Positions 1-9,337 are shown, counted from the first letter of the stretch. The stretch is DNA of 64,000 nt from Devosia litorisediminis (GCF_018334155.1 NZ_JAGXTP010000001.1:1550001-1614000), one strand, 5' to 3'. The notes: a model not told the origin generated them from the sequence alone. Numbers and translations are program-made.

Positions 1-870
1 GTCAGCCTTCAGTCAGGTGACACAATTCTGGGGCTCGAAAAGTGGGCCTATCAGGGCTATGCCACCAGCACATTCGTCAACCGCAATTCCTTTGCGACGT
101 TCCTGGCAATGGGCGGCGCGCTCGCGGCTGCACGAATAGGCAAATTGATGGCAGATGCATCTTTGCATCACGTCAATGATGGCCGACCGCGCAATGTGCG
201 CAGCAATTTAATAATGTACGGTCTGGCCTATCTCTTTTTGGTAACGGTCGTGCTGTCGACTGGCTCACGCATGGGCTTGTTTGTAACGATCATTGGGGGA
301 GCCATCAGCGCAACGATAGCGGTGCGGCGGTCCAAGCGCCTGGCGCATCTTGCGCTTGCCATCCCAACCGCTCTGGCAATCGTCGTCTTGGCGTTTGTGT
401 TGTATGGCTCGCGGGTAGTAGAGCGACTTGGCGGTTTGGAATCCAGTGCAGACGTCAGATCAGATCTCTATTGGCAAATTTTCGAGATGGTGCGCGAAAG
501 ACCTTTTTGGGGCTATGGCGGGGGCACCTTTGAACTTGCCTTCCCTATTGTTCATCAGGCTCCAGTCAGCTCGGATGTGGTGTGGTCCATGGCCCACAAT
601 TCCTATTTGGCCCTATGGGTAGAAGCTGGTCTGATATTTGGCTCGCTCCCAATCATTGCGATCGGCGCGATTGCCATAAAGATAATTACGGCAGTAATTC
701 GCAGGCGTGGAAACCTGGAAACACAGGCAATTGCATTGGGCGTCATAGCTATCGGGGCTATTCATTCGTTGGTTGATTTCAGCCTGGAAATCCCGGCCAA
801 TACATTCGTTTTTTTGGCCCTTCTGGCAGCGGGAACCGCATCTACCGTCAATCTTAAAGTGACCAAATAG
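1..870 (+). CDS. O-antigen ligase/polymerase family membrane protein, 5' end cut by window
   Basis: The reading frame is open from base 1, so only the last 289 residues are visible; the first ATG inside (109) is not the true start. The protein is a multispanning inner-membrane protein of the O-antigen ligase/Wzy_C type, which polymerises or transfers lipid-linked glycans on the periplasmic side. Supporting features are the NRNSFATF segment near the visible N-terminus, a periplasmic loop with WGYGGGTF, and HNSYLALWVEAGLIFG, the typical conserved loop of the family, followed by more hydrophobic helices. It lies 9 bp upstream of a phosphatase gene and close to the Wzz/BY-kinase, so it belongs to the polysaccharide locus. 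Ligase and polymerase cannot be told apart from sequence alone. The family call is firm, the exact role is not. Confidence 0.85.
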   Translation, partial: VSLQSGDTILGLEKWAYQGYATSTFVNRNSFATFLAMGGALAAARIGKLMADASLHHVNDGRPRNVRSNLIMYGLAYLFLVTVVLSTGSRMGLFVTIIGGAISATIAVRRSKRLAHLALAIPTALAIVVLAFVLYGSRVVERLGGLESSADVRSDLYWQIFEMVRERPFWGYGGGTFELAFPIVHQAPVSSDVVWSMAHNSYLALWVEAGLIFGSLPIIAIGAIAIKIITAVIRRRGNLETQAIALGVIAIGAIHSLVDFSLEIPANTFVFLALLAAGTASTVNLKVTK

Positions 871-879
871 CAGGCCCAA

Positions 880-1650
880 GTGCACGGTTTTTTGCAGTCT
901 ATTTTTGGGACGAAGCCACATTGTCCGCCTCGTCAACATCTTTCTGCCCCAACATTACCGAGCGCTATCTACGCTATTGGTGATGTGCATGGTTGCCTTG
1001 CGCTGCTGCATCTTCTGCATAAACGTATTTTGGCGGACTGTGCCGATATTCCAGGTGAAAAATGGCTTGTGTATCTGGGGGACTATGTCGACCGTGGACC
1101 CAATTCAGCTGGCGTGTTGGATGAACTGCTATCGCCCCTACCCTCTGACGTTCGAAAGATAACTTTGGCAGGAAACCACGAAATTATGATGCTGGAGTTT
1201 CTCGACAATCCCGCTCCCAAGAGCCGTTGGCTGCAGTTCGGGGGCACTGAAACACTCGCTTCATATGGTATTGATGCCAACGTATTAATGGCCCGTTCTA
1301 AAAAAGACCGACAGAGCCTTCTTGCAAGTCATATTCCCACTGAACATGTCGAGCTCATGCGCACACTGCCTCTTACGTTGTCGGTTCCCGGGACAGTATT
1401 TGTGCATGCTGGTCTTCGGCCTGGTGTTCCCGTACATCAGCAATCTGAAGATGACGCACTCTGGATCCGTGAGCAATTTCTGACTGCCCCGGCGGTCGAA
1501 GGGCGCACAGTTGTGCATGGGCACACTCCAGGGGCTGACCCCGTTGTTGAGCCAGGCCGCATCTGCGTTGATACTGGTGCTTTCGCAACTGGCGTTCTTA
1601 CCGCTGCAAAGTTAACCCCTACCGAACCCATCCGATTTATACGTACCTGA
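880..1650 (+). CDS. PPP-family metallophosphatase (serine/threonine phosphatase-like)
   Basis: This 256-residue cytoplasmic protein carries the full metal-site signature of the PPP calcineurin-like phosphatases: GDVHG (about residues 34-38), GDYVDRGP (about 65-72), GNHE (about 98-101) and a C-terminal HGHTPG. The expected role is Mn/Fe-dependent hydrolysis of phosphoprotein phosphate; a diadenosine-polyphosphatase role is also possible in this family. The start is a GTG 9 bp after the previous stop. Its position between the polymerase/ligase and the tyrosine autokinase suggests a link with polysaccharide export. BY-kinases are usually paired with low-molecular-weight or PHP tyrosine phosphatases, so a PPP enzyme in that place is unusual. 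That it dephosphorylates the kinase is inference only. Confidence 0.85.
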   Translation: MHGFLQSIFGTKPHCPPRQHLSAPTLPSAIYAIGDVHGCLALLHLLHKRILADCADIPGEKWLVYLGDYVDRGPNSAGVLDELLSPLPSDVRKITLAGNHEIMMLEFLDNPAPKSRWLQFGGTETLASYGIDANVLMARSKKDRQSLLASHIPTEHVELMRTLPLTLSVPGTVFVHAGLRPGVPVHQQSEDDALWIREQFLTAPAVEGRTVVHGHTPGADPVVEPGRICVDTGAFATGVLTAAKLTPTEPIRFIRT

Positions 1651-1727
1651 TGGGTTAGGATTGGGCGTGTAACTGTGTTTGTGCATGGCACTTGGCGTTT
1701 AAACCATTCCAATCTACAGGGTGTGTA

Positions 1728-1769
1728 ATGTCCGCCGAAATCGCGTCTAAGAAGTTGGGACCTAAGTGA
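1728..1769 (+). CDS. possible 13-residue leader ORF before the BY-kinase
   Basis: A short ATG reading frame (MSAEIASKKLGPK) with an AGGGTG ribosome-binding-like sequence a few bases upstream ends in TGA directly against the ATG of the following BY-kinase gene. The arrangement would allow translational coupling of the kinase to the leader. Nothing else supports its translation and it may be chance. Confidence 0.25.
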   Translation: MSAEIASKKLGPK

Positions 1770-3923
1770 ATGGAAGAATCTGAGATCGACCTTCGCGGCT
1801 TGCTGGGCGTGCTTCGTCGTCAGCTTCGCCTGATCCTTGTCACTCTGGTCGCAGTGGTTGCAGCAGCAGTCATTGGCGCGTTTGCGTTGACGCCTGTGTT
1901 TTCCGCTTCGGCACTTATTCTTGTTGATCCAAGTGGTAAAAATCTACTGGACCCTCAATCCGAATTCTCCAGCGCCGGTGCAGATAGCGCACGTATAGAC
2001 AGTGAAGTGGAAATACTGCGTTCGGACAGTATTCTTTTGCGTGTAGTTTCATCTCAGCAGCTTGTCGCTGACAGTGAATTTGGTCCCTCTCTGGGCTGGC
2101 GTGAGCGCCTAATGGCTTTCTTGCGTCTTTCAGATCAGCAGCTGCCAACAGGGGAAGATGCTCTCAATGGCACGCTATCCAAACTTCGCAACGCAGTGCA
2201 AGTGCAGCGGCGTGGACTGACATACCTGATCTCAGTGCAGGCAAAGTCTACAAATCCCGAGACTTCCGCGCGCCTCGCTAACGCTCTGGCCGATGCGTAT
2301 ATCTCGGAGCAGCTGAACTCTAAGATCGGTAGCGTCTTAGCATCTCGAGACATCTTGAACGCCAGGGTGAATCAAGCCCGCGCGGCAATCGTGGATTCCG
2401 AGAGCTCGTTCGACGGTTTCATCGAAGGCAATATTGATCGGATCAGCAAAGAGAGTGGGTCCGCAAATCTCGCCCAGATTCAACGCGAAATTGAAGCGTT
2501 GTCTGCAGCTCGGCAGAACGACTCTGCGTTGGCCGCTGCTGCTCGGGCAAGCCTTGAACAAGAGGATTTCCAAACTCTGGTCGCAACACTGCAGTCTGAT
2601 GCACTATCCAGTCTGCAAGCCCAACGCGAACAGCTTAGCGCTACATTAGCTAATGCAGATTCAGATTCGCCCGCCGCTGCTGACTTGCGCAACCAACTCG
2701 CTCAGATCAACGAAAGCCTCCTAAATGAAGCACGCTCTCAGGTAGATAGCCTGCAAAGCACGGTATCGCTTTCTGAGCAACGAGAAGAATCTCTTCGCCA
2801 AGATCTGCGAAGTCAGGTGCTTAGGACAAATCTGTCTGCAGACGTGTTGACTGAAATCTATAGTTTGCAGCAAAGCTCCGAAATAGCTCGCGCCCAGTAC
2901 CAAACGTTACTGTCTCGTGTTCAAGATCTGGACACCCAAGCCAATCTCCAAGTTGCGGACAGCCGTATTGTGTCTCCTGCTCTCTCACCCCAATCGCCTG
3001 CGTTCCCCAATCGCAGGCTGATTATTGTCTTGGCTGGTCTGTTCGGTCTGGGCCTCGGTGTCGCCTTGGCCTTCTTGTATGAAAACTTGATTGGTGGCTT
3101 TACAAGCGAAGAGCAAATCGAAGCAGTGCTTAAAACCCGATTTGCATCAGCAGTGCCGCTTCAGAACAACAAGGGTGACAATCAGAGCTATGCAGATCTG
3201 CTGATTGACAAGCCACTTTCCATCTACGCTGAATCGATCAGGCGAATTCGGCTCACACTTGACAAACCTGGTGCGCGAGCACTGGGCATCCGCAACGGCA
3301 CTCAATCCAAACACGCCAAATGTCAGGTGGTCATGGTCAGCTCAGCGGCGCCGAATGACGGCAAAAGCACAGTGGCACTGGCCTTGGCTCGCTCCTATAG
3401 CCTCACCGGACAAAGCACACTTTTGATTGACTGCGACCTTCGCAAGCCCAGTCTACATCGCCATCTAAATCTTAGCCCATCAAAAGGCTTACAGGAGTTT
3501 TTGGGCTCATCGGACGAAGACAATCAAGTCATCAAAGAAATTATGGCCACTGACCCGCTACTGCCAAGCCTTAACGTGATCCTGGGCGACCGGCAGAACC
3601 AGCTGCCGACCGACCAATTGCTGGCGGGCGTCACATTCGGACGATTGATTGAGGCCGCACGCAAAACATTTGATGTCGTGATCATCGACACCCCACCAGT
3701 TGGTCCGGTAGTGGATGGGCTTTATATCGCCCCATTTGCTGACGTCATTGTCTTTGTGGCGCGATGGGCTGCGACTTCCCAGACAGACGCAAAGAGAGCG
3801 ATCGAAAGCTTGCGCGCTTCAAAAAACCCGGAGACGGAAATTGTAGCTGTGCTTAATCAGCAAAATGAATCCAGATCCAGCTACAAGCAAAAATACGGGC
3901 AGTATTACACTGCCGCATACTAA
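1770..3923 (+). CDS. Wzz/BY-kinase fusion, exopolysaccharide co-polymerase and tyrosine autokinase (ExoP/GumC type)
   Basis: This 717-residue inner-membrane protein should control chain length and export of the polysaccharide. The N-terminus has a Wzz domain with a first membrane helix at about residues 17-38. A long periplasmic coiled-coil region rich in Gln, Ala and Ser follows, then a second helix at about 412-432. The C-terminal cytoplasmic BY-kinase domain has Walker A (APNDGKST, about 530), Walker A' (LLIDCDLRKP), Walker B (VVIIDTPPV) and a tyrosine cluster at the very end (SSYKQKYGQYYTAAY), the usual autophosphorylation tail. Length and domain order match rhizobial ExoP and xanthomonad GumC/Wzc relatives. 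It is an isolated gene after the phosphatase and may be coupled to a small leader frame. Confidence 0.95.
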   Translation: MEESEIDLRGLLGVLRRQLRLILVTLVAVVAAAVIGAFALTPVFSASALILVDPSGKNLLDPQSEFSSAGADSARIDSEVEILRSDSILLRVVSSQQLVADSEFGPSLGWRERLMAFLRLSDQQLPTGEDALNGTLSKLRNAVQVQRRGLTYLISVQAKSTNPETSARLANALADAYISEQLNSKIGSVLASRDILNARVNQARAAIVDSESSFDGFIEGNIDRISKESGSANLAQIQREIEALSAARQNDSALAAAARASLEQEDFQTLVATLQSDALSSLQAQREQLSATLANADSDSPAAADLRNQLAQINESLLNEARSQVDSLQSTVSLSEQREESLRQDLRSQVLRTNLSADVLTEIYSLQQSSEIARAQYQTLLSRVQDLDTQANLQVADSRIVSPALSPQSPAFPNRRLIIVLAGLFGLGLGVALAFLYENLIGGFTSEEQIEAVLKTRFASAVPLQNNKGDNQSYADLLIDKPLSIYAESIRRIRLTLDKPGARALGIRNGTQSKHAKCQVVMVSSAAPNDGKSTVALALARSYSLTGQSTLLIDCDLRKPSLHRHLNLSPSKGLQEFLGSSDEDNQVIKEIMATDPLLPSLNVILGDRQNQLPTDQLLAGVTFGRLIEAARKTFDVVIIDTPPVGPVVDGLYIAPFADVIVFVARWAATSQTDAKRAIESLRASKNPETEIVAVLNQQNESRSSYKQKYGQYYTAAY

Positions 3924-5238
3924 CGACGCGTTGCCCTAGCTTCTGGCCAACTAACTCCCCGAAAAACTGGGTACGTATGCCGCCACTGTGACGATGGCAT
4001 GCTGAGTCCTACGTTTGGGCGGGTTTGGTGCTACGTATGACGGTCAAAGGTGCCCGATAGGGTCACCGACTGGATATCGGGGAGACTCATTCCGTGGGGG
4101 CGCACATTTCTTGGAAAACGAGGCGCTCGAAGTTGTAGGCTAGATTGGTCAGGGCGAGTTTCGCTTCGGCCCGCGTGATACCGATTGTGCGGGTGAACGG
4201 CAGAATGGGTTCTTTTAATGGGGAGGACGTGCTCGGTCCCTGCCCAGATCGTGGTCGTGGCGGCTTTGGCCAGCGCGTGTCGCAATCGGCATCGCTATGC
4301 CCTTGGACTTGTGCTCTTGGATGTGGCTGGTAAGCGTATGCTGGGCCAGCCAAGCTTTCTTGCTCTCTGAGAGGAAAGCGCTTCCGGTCGAAATTTCGCT
4401 GCCGGTGTTCTGATGGTCAACGGTCTATCGCAGCATCCGGCCATCTGGATAGATTACCGAAGTGACTGCTGCAGCCCGGATCCAGCTACAGCGCCTGTCG
4501 ACGCAGCTATGGCTTTAGTAACCAAACACTGAGAAGGAGGTTACGGGCAGCGGGCTGCTGCCTGATCGACATCGTATCGTGTCACCAATGTTTCAGAGTC
4601 TATCGCGCGCTGGTGTGCTTCCTACGCTGCCTTGGCTGGTTCGCCCGGCCAAGTCTGCTGCCCCGTTCTGCCGGCTTTGATGGCGTTCCGCTCGCCATCG
4701 TAGTGCGCTGCGTGGGTGCAGAACCAGTCAGGCGGCCACAACTGCCCAGACATGGGGATGCACCCCTTCTTATGCAGTTGCCAGCGGACGGTTTTCATCA
4801 CGTTTGAGCCCTGCTGTCTCGGTCATGCAATTGCAGATTTGGCGGGCGGCACTCCCATCAGGAGTTTGGTCCTCAGCGAAAATCCCAGTAACCGTATCAA
4901 ATTCGAGTGGTCCAAGATTTTGCCCTCTACGCAGACACCTACCAGGTTGAGCAGGACCTGCAGGATCAGACTCTTCAACATGTTCCCCGGACCAACAGGC
5001 GGTCTGCGCACTCGTTGCCGTCAAAATTACCAAGCGCTTCGACTGACCTGGACCTGAAATACAACAAATCCGCTGTCGGCACCAAAACCTCGAGCCGATC
5101 GCCAATATGGCTCAAGGCTGCAAAGATGATCGTGCAGCCCGAACAGTGAATGCGGATCCATTAGGGCGTTGCATGGCCGGGCAACACATACGCGTTGTGA
5201 CTGCAGCAATGGCGCGGGGGAGTTTGCGGTTTTCCCGC
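3924..5238. other. 1.3-kb gene-poor stretch with transposase debris
   Basis: There is no intact gene between the BY-kinase and the sugar transferase. A frameshifted IS5-type transposase tail lies at about 4087-4300. The rest, about 4300-5238, has only short frames with no recognisable domain and no convincing ribosome-binding sites. It reads as decayed DNA left by earlier insertions. Confidence 0.6.
4087..4300 (-). pseudogene. IS5-family transposase C-terminal remnant, frameshifted
   Basis: The frame ending at 4087 encodes RTIGITRAEAKL...LANLAYNFERLVF-like sequence (here LTNLAYNFERLVF), the usual C-terminal end of IS5-family DDE transposases. The segment just upstream in the transposase (GTEHVLPIK, which fits the family motif around EHVFA) is found in a different frame near 4237, so a frameshift lies at about 4215-4220. 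No N-terminal part or inverted repeats could be found. It is a dead fragment. Confidence 0.7.
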
Positions 5239-6036
5239 TCAGCTACCAGTTCCGCGCAGAAACTCCTGGACCACAGTCTTGGCAATAATGCGCAAGTCCA
5301 GCAAGACGGAAAAATTTTGGATATAGGCAAGATCATGGTCAACGCGAGCCCGGGCTAAGGCAGGATCGGATGCGTCGCCCCTATATCCATTTGCCTGTGC
5401 CCAGCCCGTTATCCCTGGCCTCATAGCAAGACGATAATCGTAGTATGAGACCAAATTCCGATAGGTTTGATTGGAAGACATCATATTAGGAACATGCGGT
5501 CGAGGTCCCACGATTGACATGTCCCCCCTTATTACGTTGATCAGTTGTGGCAGCTCATCAATGCTCGTGCTCCGCAAGAACCTACCCACTTTTGTAATGC
5601 GTGGATCGCCTGATCGCGTGTGATTGATACCTGTCTCGTCGCATTCGTGTATGCGCATCGAGCGGAATTTAAACGCCGTAAAGGAGCCGCCATCCAGGCC
5701 TTCTCGTGGCTGCTTAAAGAAAACTGGTCCCCGACTTTCGAGGCGAATAGCAACAGCAACAAGCAAGAAGAGAGGAGTAAGCAAAGCCAAACCGAGCACG
5801 GACGCGAACAGATCAAATACCCGTTTAACCAGCAGTTGAAAACCATAGGTCGGGTTTTCAACATGTGGCACCGGGATATCGCACCTCATCGCGAGCGGCA
5901 GCCCACTATGAAGGGTAATTTTGTATTCATCAGCAAATTTTACTGGATGCAAGGCTACGGCAGAAAAATGCGGCACTGCTACCTGATCACGAGATTTGAT
6001 CGACTGGGCAATGTTTGCGAATTCGTGATTGCCCAT
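5239..6036 (-). CDS. ExoY-like undecaprenyl-phosphate sugar-1-phosphate transferase
   Basis: This 265-residue protein belongs to the bacterial sugar transferase family (ExoY/WcaJ C-terminal type), which starts repeat-unit synthesis by moving a hexose-1-phosphate from a UDP-sugar to undecaprenyl phosphate at the inner leaflet. After about 70 residues of unconserved N-terminus come [13 protein letters not shown] and one hydrophobic helix (about 75-98). The family core follows: [17 protein letters not shown], a [17 protein letters not shown] segment and [11 protein letters not shown]. It lacks the four N-terminal helices of full WcaJ/WbaP proteins, so it is the short ExoY form. GGTGGGG lies just upstream of the ATG. 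It is the only priming transferase in the window and is probably the initiating enzyme for the polysaccharide made here. Confidence 0.95.
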   Translation of the reverse strand: MGNHEFANIAQSIKSRDQVAVPHFSAVALHPVKFADEYKITLHSGLPLAMRCDIPVPHVENPTYGFQLLVKRVFDLFASVLGLALLTPLFLLVAVAIRLESRGPVFFKQPREGLDGGSFTAFKFRSMRIHECDETGINHTRSGDPRITKVGRFLRSTSIDELPQLINVIRGDMSIVGPRPHVPNMMSSNQTYRNLVSYYDYRLAMRPGITGWAQANGYRGDASDPALARARVDHDLAYIQNFSVLLDLRIIAKTVVQEFLRGTGS

Positions 6037-6399
6037 AATACCCCACCTAAAAATCTATAAGCTCTACTTTTGGCACCAAACAAGAATAGCTAATTTAGAG
6101 TGTACGGCAATATTGAAAATCCGCAGAGCTGCAATGGGGGTTAATTTCAGCTCCAGCGACCGGTAAATTTGCACAAATTGCCTGAAACTACAGATAAAAA
6201 ACATCTGTAATGAGTGATACCAGTTACATTGACTAGCAGCTGCCGTTGAATTCAAAGAATTCCGGTCTTATTGTCCATCCTGCTCGACTTCTAGATCGTA
6301 CGATGGTTGGTGCTCCGATCATATGGTCTAGCCGAGTGCCTCCAGTTGACCGTACGCACACGTCAGATACCTCTGACGCGTGCGCTTGCATCGATCTAC
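6037..6399. other. intergenic region upstream of the ExoY-like gene
   Basis: This 360-bp, relatively AT-rich region holds the promoter side of the ExoY-like gene and the 3' flank of the small exported-protein gene. I see no coding region. A strong hairpin at 6355-6384 is listed separately. Confidence 0.5.
6355..6384 (-). terminator. strong hairpin just after the small exported-protein gene
   Basis: Arms CGCACACGTCAGA (6355-6367) and TCTGACGCGTGCG (6372-6384) pair in 12 of 13 positions around a TACC loop. The hairpin starts 16 bases downstream of the stop of the minus-strand gene ending at 6400. There is no T-tract, so it may terminate weakly or protect the transcript 3' end. Confidence 0.5.
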
Positions 6400-6753
6400 C
6401 TAAAGTGGGCTCGCTGCATTGCCCAGAGCGCCAGAGTCTGGCAGCAAGAGTTCAAACAGCGCATCGATTTCAGCCTGAAACCCCTCATCTGCAGCGTTCG
6501 CGGCAAAAACTTCGGAGCGAAGGGCGATAAACGACGCATTGGCCACTTCCAGATCGACAGCTGAAGCCAGAGCGCCCGCATAAGCATTGATAGCTGTTTC
6601 GCAGGTCGGCACCGTTCCCGCTGGAATCGTGCACGATGCAAACACAGTCGAGTAAAGGCCTTCATAGCCCGCAACGGGGGCAGCGGTCGAAGTTGAAATG
6701 GCTGCCATACCGAGCACACCAGCCGCCGCAATAGTCGTGATCAGCTTACGCAT
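6400..6753 (-). CDS. small exported protein of unknown function
   Basis: This is a 117-residue protein with a clear Sec signal peptide: MRKL, a hydrophobic stretch TTIAAAGVLGMAAIST, then a likely cleavage after TAA. The mature part is Ala-rich, acidic and mostly helical in appearance, and has two cysteines (SCTIPAGTVPTCE) that could form a disulfide. AGGAA lies about 7 bases upstream of the ATG, supporting this start. A strong hairpin follows the stop. It is a single-gene unit between the ExoY-like gene and galU. I do not recognise a family. A periplasmic or secreted role connected with the polysaccharide is possible but unsupported beyond location. Confidence 0.7.
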   Translation of the reverse strand: MRKLITTIAAAGVLGMAAISTSTAAPVAGYEGLYSTVFASCTIPAGTVPTCETAINAYAGALASAVDLEVANASFIALRSEVFAANAADEGFQAEIDALFELLLPDSGALGNAASPL

Positions 6754-7246
6754 CTGACATTCCTGTAGTTACACCGCGCACAAACTGCTGGTGTTACTCG
6801 CTAATAGCTGTGGAGCCGAATTCGGTCAAGTCGATGTTGAGGCCTTGTTTACCGTAAGGTGACGAGCAAGTGCGGAAGCGCAATTACCCGTTGCCCGCAG
6901 ACTACCGGAAACAGCCCTTCCCGGTAGTTTACCTCGTTGTAGCGCACTTAAGCTGCAGGGCAGACAAGCGCTCACTGCATAGAATGAGGTCGGAATTTCA
7001 CTTCGTTTTGAATGGCGAAGTTCTAAGGATCAGACGATCCAGTCGAGAACCGATGCACGTCGTTGCTTTGCTACCCAACGAAAAATGGCCAGCATTGATC
7101 GTAGGGAAAAGAACAAAGGCGACGCCCTCCCCTTCCTCCCCCGCCAACCACAACATGATTCAATAATGCTCGATTATTGCGCTGCTCCGTTTTTCGGTAA
7201 TACTTGGCGCAACATAGTTCATGATTATCAGCACGGAGAGATACCT
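6754..7246. other. galU upstream region with hairpin
   Basis: No coding region is visible in this 490-bp region. An inverted repeat ACTACCGG (6901-6908) / CCGGTAGT (6921-6928) can form a hairpin about 320 bp upstream of galU. Frames running into galU from 7085 lack galU-like sequence and are not part of the gene. Confidence 0.45.
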
Positions 7247-8146
7247 TTGTCCAAACGCGTCAGAACGGCCGTATTTCCGGTAGCCGGTCTCGGAACCCGA
7301 TTCCTGCCCGCCACCAAGGCAATGCCCAAGGAGATGCTGACCGTTGTGGACCGGCCGCTCATTCAATACGCGGTCGATGAAGCGCGCGAAGCGGGCATTG
7401 AGCATTTTGTCTTTGTTACCGGCCGCAACAAGGGCGTGATCGAAGACCATTTCGACCGCCAGTTCGAGCTCGAAACCACGCTGGAAGCGCGTGGCAAGAC
7501 CGAGGCTCTCGACGAGCTCCGCAAGGATTTGCCTTCGGCCGGCCACAGCAGCTTCACCCGCCAGCAGGAACCGCTGGGTCTGGGCCACGCTGTCTGGTGC
7601 GCCCGCGAAATCGTCGGCAATAACCCCTTTGCCCTTCTGCTGCCCGACATGATCTTCCGCGCGCAGCCCGGTGTCCTGCGCCAGATGATCGACGCCTATG
7701 AGGACGAACAGAATGGCGGCAATGTTATTGGCGTGGAGGAGTGCGCCTGGGAAGACGTATCCTCCTATGGCGTAGTCGTGCGCGGGGAGGGCCCCGATAC
7801 CGGCTTCACCATCAATGGCATGGTCGAAAAGCCCAAGCGTGAAGAGGCGCCATCGAACCTGTTTATTTCGGGTCGCTATATTCTGCAGCCGGAAATCTTT
7901 AACCTGCTGGCCGACCAGGCCAAGGGCGCTGGCGGAGAAATCCAGCTGACCGACGCCATGCAGGTGCTGATGCAGGAGCAGCGTTTCACCGGGGTAAAAT
8001 ACGAAGGCAAGGTCTTCGACTGCGGTTCAAAGCTCGGCTTTTTGTCGGCCAATGTGCTGTTTGCCCTGGACCGGGACGATATCCGCGACGGCTTCATCAA
8101 GGAACTACGCAATCTCGATCTGGGCGCTCAAATAGCTGAACATTGA
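7247..8146 (+). CDS. galU: UTP-glucose-1-phosphate uridylyltransferase
   Basis: GalU makes UDP-glucose from UTP and glucose-1-phosphate in the cytoplasm, supplying glucose and (after epimerisation) galactose donors for polysaccharides. The N-terminal nucleotide-binding signature VFPVAGLGTRFLPATKAMPK, followed by EML, is at residues 9-31. EKP, SNL and GEIQLTDAM lie in the expected order, and the FDCGSKLGFL segment is near the C-terminus. I place the start at TTG 7247, 6 bases after a GGAGAG ribosome-binding site, giving 299 residues, the normal family length. The longer frame from 7085 adds residues unlike any GalU. The gene stands alone on the plus strand. The function is secure; only the start rests on inference. 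Confidence 0.95.
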   Translation: MSKRVRTAVFPVAGLGTRFLPATKAMPKEMLTVVDRPLIQYAVDEAREAGIEHFVFVTGRNKGVIEDHFDRQFELETTLEARGKTEALDELRKDLPSAGHSSFTRQQEPLGLGHAVWCAREIVGNNPFALLLPDMIFRAQPGVLRQMIDAYEDEQNGGNVIGVEECAWEDVSSYGVVVRGEGPDTGFTINGMVEKPKREEAPSNLFISGRYILQPEIFNLLADQAKGAGGEIQLTDAMQVLMQEQRFTGVKYEGKVFDCGSKLGFLSANVLFALDRDDIRDGFIKELRNLDLGAQIAEH

Positions 8147-8971
8147 AGCACCCCAGCGGTAGAGCCGTTCGCGCACCCGAGCAACGCCAACGCAGGCACA
8201 CGAGCTCGACTTGGTCATGGTTTCGTGGCCATCGGTGGTCATCCAATCCAAAACCTGAGTGCTCAGGTGGAATAATGGATCACGCGAAAAAGGCAGCTAA
8301 AATTGGTTGGCGATATAGATCGCCGCTGGCATCATAACTCTCGATGCTGCCGCTCTGAGCAAAAGGTCGTTTAGCCAAATACTCAGGTGATGTCGCTCAA
8401 GCGGTTTTATCAGACATTGTGCCTGCAACCGAGCGATCAGTCGCGTTGGCGGGGTGCCAAAACCGCAGCCTAAACAGGCGACGTCGCGTTAAATTGTGCA
8501 CTACCGATTGTTTGCCGGCATGCACCCGGTGAGGTACGGGGGCTGGAGATTTCAGCGTATGGATCTTTGTTGATGCGTGCCTTGGCAGCGTTGCGACGTG
8601 CGGCGGTGCGGCCGAGACCGTAGTTGATCGGCAACTCCTCGATGACATTGGGGTCATACTCATCAAGAGACTTGGCGGCCTCGGCGTGATCGGGATCCTT
8701 AGGCTTGCTCCTGGCCTTGAGCAGGTAATCCCGAGGAGGCTGAATTTGGCGACCAGCACTAAAAGCTCGAATGGGGAGCTTATATCGAAAACGACTGGCA
8801 CCACGAAATCCCCAATAACCGGAAAACCTCGACGACCAACGCGCTTGAAAAACTGGCCGACCAATCAAACCCGATATGGCTGGGTGTGTGATCAGCATTA
8901 CGGCGGGTGAAACCGAGCGGCAACAACCCGCCCTACCCTTACAGTCCAAGCTTGGCGAGATGGTTTCAAAA
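8147..8971. other. 0.8-kb stretch between galU and the VanZ-like gene
   Basis: No intact gene is visible. Short stretches on both strands have coding-like composition (minus at about 8550-8730, plus at about 8765-8890) but neither forms a complete gene. It is probably the debris of an insertion or deletion. Confidence 0.5.
8550..8730 (-). pseudogene. coding-like fragment of unknown origin
   Basis: One minus-strand frame here gives an ordered, charged sequence (AKSLDEYDPNVIEEL, then PINYGLGRTAARRNAAKA) with third-position GC preference typical of real genes in this window. Upstream and downstream in the frame the sequence turns into low-quality translation. It looks like an internal piece of a lost gene. 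I do not recognise the family. Confidence 0.3.
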
Positions 8972-9337
8972 CTATCGGTAACGCCCTCGCAAAAACCTCC
9001 ATCTGTTCATGATTTGCGCGCCCAACCAGCCGATCCCCAGCCCCATCGACGCACCTGCCGATTTGATCAAGGCGTCATGAACTCGGCCATGCCGATCTGC
9101 CCGGAGTTCCTGTAAAAGCTCCAATCCAAATGCCCCCAGCAGCACCACCAACGCTGCAAACCAAATATGTCGGGGGTAAGCCAGGGCGAATAGTAGGCCG
9201 ACGACAAAGAAGGCCAATACACGCTCGATATCTACACCCATGGGAAGATGGGGTCGCAGACCTATAGGCGACAATGTTGCCGCTGCGATGGCGAGGAGGA
9301 CGGTCCAGGCGAAGATCTGCAAAGCGCGATTTGTCAT
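8972..9337 (-). CDS. VanZ-like small membrane protein
   Basis: This is a 121-residue membrane protein when started at ATG 9337; the longer frame from 9412 adds 25 hydrophilic residues without support. It has about four hydrophobic segments (LQIFAWTVLLAIAAATLSP, VLAFFVVGLLFALAYP, FAALVVLLGAFGLELLQ and a C-terminal GASMGLGIGWLG). GLELLQELRADRHGRVHDALIKSAGASMG matches the VanZ pattern, in which an ELLQ...R...DA/D...N...G motif follows a helix. VanZ-like proteins are common near exopolysaccharide genes in Hyphomicrobiales, where their role is not established. It is monocistronic here. Confidence 0.7.
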   Translation of the reverse strand: MTNRALQIFAWTVLLAIAAATLSPIGLRPHLPMGVDIERVLAFFVVGLLFALAYPRHIWFAALVVLLGAFGLELLQELRADRHGRVHDALIKSAGASMGLGIGWLGAQIMNRWRFLRGRYR

